From positions 124,001-188,000 of the forward strand of contig NZ_OANS01000002.1 in the NCBI RefSeq assembly GCF_900205755.1: a stretch of DNA of 64,000 nucleotides. Reading direction: 5' to 3'. Shown piece by piece: positions 58,095-64,000 of the stretch. Within the stretch, counting starts at the first letter, position 1, and each line of letters opens with the position of its first letter. Position numbers and translations under genes: made by a program. Under the pieces are notes generated by a model. The model was not told where the DNA came from and ran no database searches. It saw only the letters and a list, made by a program, of their open reading frames with translations. The DNA is from Polynucleobacter meluiroseus. Lineage in GTDB: Bacteria > Pseudomonadota > Gammaproteobacteria > Burkholderiales > Burkholderiaceae.

Positions 58095-59894
58095 ATGGCT
58101 AAGCAAATGATTCTTGTGCCTGATATTGGCGAATACGCTGATATTCCCGTAATCGAGGTGTTGGTAAAAGTGGGTGAGCGTATTGAGAAAGAACAAGCGC
58201 TTTTAGTGCTCGAGTCAGATAAAGCCACCATGGAAGTTCCTGCGGATGTCGCGGGTACGATTACCAGTCTAGTGATTAAGCTTGGCGATAAGGTGAGCAA
58301 GGGGAGTGTGATTGCAGAAATCGAAGTGGCAGACTCTGCGGCACCAATAGGAGTCTCTCAGCCCGCCCCCCAGCCAGCAGCGCAAGTTTCACCCGCAGTA
58401 GCAATACCATCAACCCCGCCTGTCACAGCATTAAATCAATACAGCGGTAAGGTGGATCATGAGTGTGAGGTGCTGGTATTAGGTGCTGGTCCTGGCGGTT
58501 ACAGTGCTGCATTTCGGAGTGCCGATTTGGGGATGAATACCATATTAGTCGAGCGTTTCGCTACCTTGGGTGGGGTGTGCTTGAACGTAGGTTGTATTCC
58601 TTCAAAGGCATTACTTCACACCACCGCAGTAATGGATGAAGTGAAAACCATGTCCCATCACGGGATTACTTATGGCGAGCCTGTGATTGATATGAATCAA
58701 TTGCGTGCCTATAAAGATGGAGTCATCGCTAAATTAACCGGTGGTTTAGCTGGCATGGCCAAGGCCCGTAAAGTCAAAGTTGTGCGTGGCTTAGGGCGCT
58801 TTCTTGACGCGAATCACGTTGAAGTAGAGATGACGAATGGTGAAGGTCAAGAGCCGACTGGTCAAAAAGAAGTGATCCGCTTTCAGAAGGCGATCATTGC
58901 CGTAGGCAGTCAACCTGTGAAGCTCCCATTCCTGCCAGTTGATCCCCGCATTGTAGATAGCACGGGAGCGCTACTTTTAAAGAGTATTCCCAAGCGGATG
59001 CTAGTGATTGGTGGTGGCATTATCGGGCTAGAAATGGCGACGGTATACAGCACGCTTGGTGCACGCATTGATATTGCGGAGATGTTGGACGGTCTCATGG
59101 CGGGCGCTGATCGCGATTTGGAAAAAGTATGGGAGAAGTTCAACTCAGGCCGCTTTGAAAGAGTCATGCTTAAAACTCGTGCTACCAAAGCACAAGTTAC
59201 AGATAAAGGGATTGAAGTCACTTTTGAAGGTGAAAATGCCCCAGCCGAACCGCAAACCTATGATTTGGTCTTGGTAGCAGTGGGGCGCTCGCCTAATGGT
59301 AAGAAGATCAGTGCTGCCGCCGCAGGAATTGATGTTGACGAGCGAGGTTTTATTTCTGTCGATCGACAGATGCGCACCAATGTCCCTAATATTTTTGCGA
59401 TCGGTGACTTAATCGGTCAACCCATGTTGGCCCATAAAGCAGTCCATGAGGGCCATGTAGCCGCTGAAGCAGCAGCCGGGCATAAGTCCTATTTCGATGC
59501 GAAGCAAATTCCGTCGGTAGCTTATACCGATCCTGAAGTTGCATGGGCTGGTATGACAGAGGAGCAATGTAAAGCGCAAGGCATCGCCTACGAAAAAGGT
59601 TTGTTTCCATGGGCTGCTAGTGGCAGAGCCATTGCTAACGGTCGAGATGAGGGCTTCACAAAATTGATTTTTGATGCCACGTCTAAGCGGATTATTGGTG
59701 GTGGTATTGTCGGCACGCACGCCGGAGACTTAATTGGGGAAGTCTGTTTAGCGATTGAAATGGGTGCGGATGCTGTAGATATAGGCAAAACGATTCATCC
59801 CCATCCAACCTTAGGTGAATCCGTTGGACTGGCTGCTGAAGCGGCACTTGGGCATTGCACCGATTTGCCGCCGGTAAAAAAGAAGGCGCACTAA
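58095..59894 (+). CDS. lpdA: Dihydrolipoyl dehydrogenase (PDH E3) with N-terminal lipoyl domain
   Basis: This 599-residue flavoenzyme reoxidises dihydrolipoyl groups with NAD+. Residues 1-80 form a lipoyl domain (ESDKATMEV), joined by a Pro/Ala linker to a full E3: FAD motif VLGAGPGGYSAAF, redox pair GGVCLNVGCIPSKALLH, NAD motif VIGGGIIGLEMA, ATNIFAIGD-like NIFAIGDL, and the interface HPHPTLGES with the catalytic His. Lipoyl-E3 fusions are known in betaproteobacteria such as Neisseria. It ends the PDH operon; a terminator follows. Confidence 0.97.
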   Translation: MAKQMILVPDIGEYADIPVIEVLVKVGERIEKEQALLVLESDKATMEVPADVAGTITSLVIKLGDKVSKGSVIAEIEVADSAAPIGVSQPAPQPAAQVSPAVAIPSTPPVTALNQYSGKVDHECEVLVLGAGPGGYSAAFRSADLGMNTILVERFATLGGVCLNVGCIPSKALLHTTAVMDEVKTMSHHGITYGEPVIDMNQLRAYKDGVIAKLTGGLAGMAKARKVKVVRGLGRFLDANHVEVEMTNGEGQEPTGQKEVIRFQKAIIAVGSQPVKLPFLPVDPRIVDSTGALLLKSIPKRMLVIGGGIIGLEMATVYSTLGARIDIAEMLDGLMAGADRDLEKVWEKFNSGRFERVMLKTRATKAQVTDKGIEVTFEGENAPAEPQTYDLVLVAVGRSPNGKKISAAAAGIDVDERGFISVDRQMRTNVPNIFAIGDLIGQPMLAHKAVHEGHVAAEAAAGHKSYFDAKQIPSVAYTDPEVAWAGMTEEQCKAQGIAYEKGLFPWAASGRAIANGRDEGFTKLIFDATSKRIIGGGIVGTHAGDLIGEVCLAIEMGADAVDIGKTIHPHPTLGESVGLAAEAALGHCTDLPPVKKKAH

Positions 59895-59929
59895 ATCGCT
59901 TTTGTAATGAGTTCTGCGGTTTAAAAGGA

Positions 59930-59953
59930 GCCCTGATTTATTAGGGCTTTTTT
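59930..59953 (+). terminator. Intrinsic terminator after lpdA
   Basis: GCCCT (59930-59934) pairs with AGGGC (59943-59947) around an eight-base AT loop, followed by six Ts. It closes the aceE-aceF-lpdA operon. Confidence 0.85.
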
Positions 59954-60018
59954 CATGGGCCCAAAGAAATAAGCCTAAAATCAGTCCATACAATTTCCAA
60001 GGCTACCGTTAGCAAGAT

Positions 60019-60906
60019 ATGAATGTAAAACTTGATTGGTTGATTGCTCCGTTTTTTGTCTTGATTTGGAGTACTGGCTTTGTCATTGCCCGTCTTGCGA
60101 TGCCTTATGTTGAGCCAGCTACCTTTTTGTTTTGGCGTTTTATTGGCGTGTTGATTGCGATGTCCGCACTCAGTCTGGTCTGGCGTATGCAATGGCCTAG
60201 CTTACCTCAGGTTCGGCATATTGCCGTAGCTGGCTTATTACTTCAATTTGGTTACTTGCTGGGAGTGTGGTTCGCTGTTCGTTTGGGAATGACAGCGGGT
60301 TTAGTTGCCATCATTGTTGGCTTACAGCCGATTTTAACGGCCTGGTTTGCTGCTTGGATTTCTGAAAAAGTTTCATCAAGACAGTGGTCAGGTCTAGCAT
60401 TTGGTTTTGCTGGAGTGGCTTTAGTCGTAGTTGAAAAAATCGGTTTTAATCACATTCCTTTGCTCAGTTATATTTTGGCGTTTGTGGCCTTGTTATCAAT
60501 TACATTTGGCACCTTGTATCAAAAAAAGTATTGCCCAGTATTTGATCTTCGCGCTGGTTCCTTAATTCAATTTAGCGTCTCAGCAGTTCTGTGTTTTCCT
60601 TGTATGTATTTCCTGGAGTCAGGCGTAATCGTTTGGAATACTCCCGTTATCGTGGCAATGTTGTGGGCGATCTTCCCGCTCTCAATCGGCTCTATTAGCT
60701 TGCTCTATATGATGATTCGTAAGGGCGCTGCGACTAAAGTTACTAGTTTGCTATATTTGACCCCACCATTCACCGCAGCTATGGCTTGGCTCCTTTTTAA
60801 TGAACCCTTTACTGCCATGATGGCGGTTGGTCTAGCACTAACGATGACTGGTGTGGTTTTGGTGAATGCTCGCAAATCAAATTCTGTGGCTACGATTGCA
60901 GAATAA
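60019..60906 (+). CDS. EamA/DMT-family transporter
   Basis: This 295-residue inner-membrane protein has ten hydrophobic helices in two EamA repeats (residues 5-140 and 150-285), beginning LDWLIAPFFVLIWSTGFVIARLAMPYVEPATFLFWR. Members export amino acids, metabolites or drugs; the substrate cannot be told. It stands between the PDH operon and pbpG and probably has its own promoter, since a terminator precedes it. Confidence 0.92.
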   Translation: MNVKLDWLIAPFFVLIWSTGFVIARLAMPYVEPATFLFWRFIGVLIAMSALSLVWRMQWPSLPQVRHIAVAGLLLQFGYLLGVWFAVRLGMTAGLVAIIVGLQPILTAWFAAWISEKVSSRQWSGLAFGFAGVALVVVEKIGFNHIPLLSYILAFVALLSITFGTLYQKKYCPVFDLRAGSLIQFSVSAVLCFPCMYFLESGVIVWNTPVIVAMLWAIFPLSIGSISLLYMMIRKGAATKVTSLLYLTPPFTAAMAWLLFNEPFTAMMAVGLALTMTGVVLVNARKSNSVATIAE

Positions 60907-61017
60907 ATTCGTTTTGATGGCACAGCTTTCAAGCTTGCTTTGTTTAGATAAATCTCTGCGTTGAGAGAAAGTTATTTATCATTCGGTATGTTGAAAGTTT
61001 ATGAAGGTATTTTTGGG

Positions 61018-62109
61018 ATGCGTTTGAATCGATTTTTGTCCGCGGCTGGCGTTTCCCTATGGATGGTGGGCGTAACTTGGACTGTAGCAGTAGCCTCGAC
61101 CGATCAGTCTACCCAAGCAACCAATTCAAGCAAGTCTGCCAAGTCTGCCAAGTCTGTCAGGGCGTCGAAAGATAATGTGGCAAGCGCTGCTAAACCTGCA
61201 ACTGCATCAGCTAAAACATCCCTTAAGATTGTTAAAACTTCTAAGAAGTCACAGAAATCCGTCCGCACCAGTGTGACGCGCTCGACCCAAGTTGCCGTTG
61301 CAACAGCGCCCTCACTGGCAACCGCCCTTGGATTGCGTGGCCAGAATGATCAGTTGAGCCTCAAATCTAGCGTAGTCATGGTCGTGAATCAGGATACTAA
61401 AGAAGTCTATTACGAGAAGAATTCAGCGGTAAGTTTGCCGATTGCATCGATTACGAAGTTAATGACCGCCATGGTAGTGCTGGATTCCAAATTGCCAATG
61501 GATGAAGCGGTTGAAATTAATGCCGATGATGTGCACATTTATCACACCTCACGTTTGGCTAGGGGAACCGTCCTGACTCGGGAAGAAGCACTCCTCCTTG
61601 CTCTCATGTCCTCAGAGAATCGAGCTGCCTATACTTTGGGTCGAAATTATCCTGGCGGCATTCCCGCATTCGTTGAGGCCATGAATCGCAAAGCGAAGGA
61701 AATTGGCATGAATCATTCGCACTTTGCTGATCCGACTGGATTGCTTAGTGAAAATGTAGCCTCAGCTGAAGATTTGACACGCATGCTTAATGCCGCTTAT
61801 CAATACAAAATGATTCGTGAATTTTCTACCTGGCCAACGCTCACCATGGTTATCAACCAGCGTCCCCAAATTTTTCTAAATACGAACCGCCTCGTACGAG
61901 CCGGCGATATGAATATCGGCTTACAAAAAACTGGCTTCATTAATGCTGCCGGACGGTGCTTAGTGATGCAGGCTCGCGTGAATAACACCCCTTTACTCTT
62001 GGTATTTTTGGACTCTGTTGGGACACAGTCACGCTTTGCGGATGCTGTACGCGTAAAAGACTGGTATGAACGTTCTGGGGAACTTCAGCCAATTCGGCGT
62101 TTAATGTAA
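61018..62109 (+). CDS. pbpG: D-alanyl-D-alanine endopeptidase (PBP7-type)
   Basis: This 363-residue periplasmic enzyme cleaves D-Ala-meso-DAP cross-links in peptidoglycan. It has a signal peptide (RLNRFLSAAGVSLWMVGVTWTVAVA), a Ser/Lys/Ala-rich linker (about residues 32-95) and the S11 peptidase motifs SITK (in IASITKLMTAM), SEN (LMSSENRAAY) and KTG (LQKTGFINAAG). ATG 61018 is chosen because it places the signal peptide first; the frame extends to TTG 60961. It converges on the IclR gene with 9 bases between stops. Confidence 0.92.
   Translation: MRLNRFLSAAGVSLWMVGVTWTVAVASTDQSTQATNSSKSAKSAKSVRASKDNVASAAKPATASAKTSLKIVKTSKKSQKSVRTSVTRSTQVAVATAPSLATALGLRGQNDQLSLKSSVVMVVNQDTKEVYYEKNSAVSLPIASITKLMTAMVVLDSKLPMDEAVEINADDVHIYHTSRLARGTVLTREEALLLALMSSENRAAYTLGRNYPGGIPAFVEAMNRKAKEIGMNHSHFADPTGLLSENVASAEDLTRMLNAAYQYKMIREFSTWPTLTMVINQRPQIFLNTNRLVRAGDMNIGLQKTGFINAAGRCLVMQARVNNTPLLLVFLDSVGTQSRFADAVRVKDWYERSGELQPIRRLM
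61132..61158 (+). repeat. Three 9-bp tandem repeats in pbpG
   Basis: AAGTCTGCC occurs twice and then once as AAGTCTGTC, head to tail and in frame, encoding (Lys-Ser-Ala)2 Lys-Ser-Val in the linker after the signal peptide. Copy number could change by slippage without breaking the frame. Confidence 0.8.
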
Positions 62110-62118
62110 AGAGGCTTT

Positions 62119-62940
62119 TTAATCAGCGGTCGGGTCTGTAAACTTAGGCTTATACCCCATGCCCTTTGAAATTTTCAGGGCAGTTTCTTGCAGCGAGCGC
62201 GACCAATCAGCCTGAATACGATCCGTTGGCGCGCTGAGTGAGAGACCAGCGACCAACTTACCCGAGTCGTCCAGAATTGATGCTGCATAGCAGCTTACGC
62301 CGAGTTCAAGCTCTTCATTATCTTTGGCGGTACTGAGTTGACGAACTTCTTCAAGCTCTCTATCTAGTCGTACTAAATCGGTAATACTATTTTTAGTATG
62401 CCCATTTAAACCAGTGCGAGCAGCATAAGCGCGAACTTGATTGGCATCATCACTTGCTAAGAATAATTTACCAACCGAGGTGAGGTGCAGCGGGGCACGA
62501 CCACCTATTGCTCTTACCACCTGCATTCCAGAGCGCTCGCTGTAGGCGCGATCAACATAAACAATCTCGTCTCCTTGGCGCACCGAAAGATTGATGGTTT
62601 CCCCAGTAGATTTATGCAAAGCACGCATTGGTATTTGAGCGGCTTCTCGCACAGAGAGACGAGCTTTTACTAAATTACCGAGTTCTAGCAAGCGCAAGCC
62701 CAAGCGGTAGGTACCACCATCACCACGCTCGACCATCCTGCAGGCTACCAAGTCATTCAATATGCGATGAGCGGTAGAGGGGTGCAAGGAAGTGAGGGCA
62801 GCTAGATCTTTTAAGCTGCTGGATTCCTCATGGATTGTTAAGGCATCCAATAAGTTCATCATGCGCTCCACCACCTGGATGGCGGTTTTACCAACTTCCC
62901 CAGGAATCTTCTTGGCGGCGAGGGATTTAGTTTCACTCAT
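62119..62940 (-). CDS. IclR-family transcriptional regulator
   Basis: This 273-residue regulator has an N-terminal winged helix (VERMMNLLDALTIHEESSSLKDLAALTSLHPSTAHRILNDL) and a C-terminal IclR effector domain (RQGDEIVYVDRAYSERSGMQVV, ELGVSCYAASILDDSGKLVAGLSLSAPTDRI). ATG 62940 is used; a TTG nine codons upstream extends the frame. It is divergent from the OFA-type transporter gene, which suggests it controls uptake of a small carboxylate. The effector is unknown. Confidence 0.93.
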   Translation of the reverse strand: MSETKSLAAKKIPGEVGKTAIQVVERMMNLLDALTIHEESSSLKDLAALTSLHPSTAHRILNDLVACRMVERGDGGTYRLGLRLLELGNLVKARLSVREAAQIPMRALHKSTGETINLSVRQGDEIVYVDRAYSERSGMQVVRAIGGRAPLHLTSVGKLFLASDDANQVRAYAARTGLNGHTKNSITDLVRLDRELEEVRQLSTAKDNEELELGVSCYAASILDDSGKLVAGLSLSAPTDRIQADWSRSLQETALKISKGMGYKPKFTDPTAD

Positions 62941-63056
62941 GCTGAATATTGTATCGATTTTCCCCAAAATTGCATATTATGAAATGTAATCTCATGAAGT
63001 CTTTTTAGGAGTTTTTAAAAAAGAGGTCGATTTGCGAATAAGAGGAGTTGGAAAAC

Positions 63057-63092
63057 AGTGCATTTAAATATATAGTGCATTGAAAGAATGCA
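63057..63092. promoter_or_regulatory. Repeat cluster between the IclR gene and the MFS gene
   Basis: AGTGCATT occurs at 63057-63064 and 63074-63081 (17 bp apart), and TGCATT-GAAAG-AATGCA forms an inverted repeat at 63076-63092. It lies in the 256-base divergent gap, about 105 bases before the transporter start, and is a candidate operator for the IclR regulator. The rest of the gap shows nothing else I can name. Confidence 0.5.
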
Positions 63093-63196
63093 TTACGCAC
63101 CATAAGCGGGATTTTTACGGCTTGGATGGATGGGTCTAGTTCACAATTAGTACTGTTCTAATTATTCAGCCTCACTCACACTTTAAGGATATTGCA

Positions 63197-64000
63197 ATGA
63201 GTTCATCAACCATGGGTTTGCAAAGTACAAGCAGTAACCCATTGAAATCGAAATGGATCCAACTGGCTTTGGGTGTTATTTGTATGATGGCTATCTCCAG
63301 CCCTCAGTATGTTTGGGCGCTCTTTACCAAGCCAATCATGGGTCAGCTAGGCGTTACTTTGACCGAGCTACAGATTACATTTTCCATCTTGATTGTGCTG
63401 CAAACCTTTTTCTCGCCATTTCAAGGCTATTTAGTCGACAAATTTGGCCCTCGCTTATTGCTTTCTATCGGTACGGTGTTGACCGGAGCAAGTTGGGTTT
63501 TATCGGCTAATGTAACTACGGTATCTAATCTCTATATTACTTATGGTGTGTTGGGGGGACTGGGTACCGGCATTGTTTATATCGGTGTTGTTGGTTTGAT
63601 GGTGCGCTGGTTTCCAAGCAATCGTGGTTTTGCCGTGGGCATGGTTGCAGCCGGCTATGGCATCGGCGCTTTATTAACCACTTTCCCAATTGCAACCAGT
63701 TTGGCTGAGTCAGGCCTGCAAGGAACCTTAACAGTCTTTGGCTACATTATTGGTGCCGTTGGTTTATTGGCTGCTCAGGGTATTCGTGTACCGCATGCCG
63801 ATCGTACGCAAACCGCCAGCCAAATTGAAGCAGCTGCTTCAGGAGTCTCTCCTAAAGTAATGCTGAAAACCCCCGTTTTCTGGTTAATGTTTTTAATGAT
63901 GTCGATGATGTCTACCTCAGGTCTGATGGTGATATCGCAAATGGGTGCTTTTGCAAAAGATTTTGGTATTACATCGGCAATGGTTTTTGGTATGGCTGCA
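63197..64000 (+). CDS. MFS transporter, OFA (oxalate/formate antiporter-like) family, 5' part
   Basis: The window ends inside this gene after 268 codons. The product has about seven or eight hydrophobic helices so far. The first, WIQLALGVICMMAISSPQYVWALFTKPI, and the GGLGTGIVYIGVVGLMVRWFPSNRGFAVGMVAAGYGIGALL block are typical of the OFA family, whose best-known member OxlT exchanges oxalate and formate. AAGGAT precedes ATG 63197. It is divergent from the IclR regulator; the substrate is not determined. Confidence 0.9.
   Translation, partial: MSSSTMGLQSTSSNPLKSKWIQLALGVICMMAISSPQYVWALFTKPIMGQLGVTLTELQITFSILIVLQTFFSPFQGYLVDKFGPRLLLSIGTVLTGASWVLSANVTTVSNLYITYGVLGGLGTGIVYIGVVGLMVRWFPSNRGFAVGMVAAGYGIGALLTTFPIATSLAESGLQGTLTVFGYIIGAVGLLAAQGIRVPHADRTQTASQIEAAASGVSPKVMLKTPVFWLMFLMMSMMSTSGLMVISQMGAFAKDFGITSAMVFGMAA

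Noticed and set aside
63253-63510. 85-codon plus-strand reading frame inside the MFS gene
   Set aside because: Out of frame with the transporter, which has a clear start, ribosome site and helices; this is a shadow frame.
1-64000. Mobile elements, prophage, CRISPR array, toxin-antitoxin or defence genes
   Set aside because: None found; all sizeable frames match housekeeping families and no long repeats or terminal inverted repeats were seen.

Overview
The window is a 64 kb piece of bacterial chromosome that reads as a free-living betaproteobacterium of the Burkholderiaceae, most likely Polynucleobacter or a close relative. This is an inference from protein sequence character, moderate GC content and gene order: the nuoLMN end, gloB-mltD beside methyltransferase-rnhA-dnaQ, a pyruvate dehydrogenase operon whose lpdA carries its own lipoyl domain, and a two-component system with folD and prlC facing aceE. 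No 16S rRNA is present to confirm it. Coding density is very high, no gene-free stretch exceeds about 260 bases, and I saw no insertion sequence, prophage, integrase, CRISPR array or toxin-antitoxin pair. It is core genome.

Layout. 1-4090: end of the complex I operon (nuoL partial, nuoM, nuoN). 4132-5329: NUDIX hydrolase and DUF1178 protein. 5414-10033: mmsA on the minus strand, then an old-yellow-enzyme oxidoreductase, a SprT-like protein and a tartrate/D-malate dehydrogenase. 10049-12140: methyltransferase, rnhA and dnaQ on the minus strand, divergent from gloB, mltD and prpE (12147-16276). 16491-21953: carA, carB, greA and a DUF4149 membrane protein. 21959-29758: yhbY-like gene, rlmE, ftsH, folP, tRNA-Leu(CAG), rnr, rlmB. 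29775-31996: trxC and tal facing rpiA. 31998-33929: a probable small RNA, yggX and argA on the minus strand. 33947-42610: hrpA followed by a tight five-gene envelope-like cluster (YVTN propeller, polysaccharide deacetylase-like, fatty acid hydroxylase, EI24 membrane protein, CinA-N protein). 42611-47626: NtrC-type sites, glnA, ntrB, ntrC and xth. 47623-53872: histidine kinase, response regulator, folD and prlC on the minus strand, divergent from aceE-aceF-lpdA (54071-59894). 60019-64000: EamA transporter, pbpG, IclR regulator and the first part of an OFA-type MFS transporter.

How they work together. The genes cover respiration (complex I), pyruvate oxidation (PDH), propionate and valine breakdown (prpE, mmsA), the non-oxidative pentose phosphate branch (tal/rpiA), nitrogen assimilation (glnA-ntrBC), arginine and pyrimidine precursors (argA, carAB), folate (folP, folD), RNA metabolism (rnr, rlmB, rlmE, hrpA, rnhA) and cell wall turnover (mltD, pbpG).

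The most interesting signals are not protein genes. They are a structured, promoter- and terminator-equipped small RNA candidate downstream of yggX; two perfect intrinsic-terminator hairpins inside coding sequence (start of folP, 3' end of dnaQ); NtrC boxes exactly 52 bp apart before glnA, combined with an NtrC whose sigma-54 contact loop reads GAFSGA and no visible -24/-12 promoter; and a direct repeat just upstream of the likely aceE promoter, facing a two-component system.
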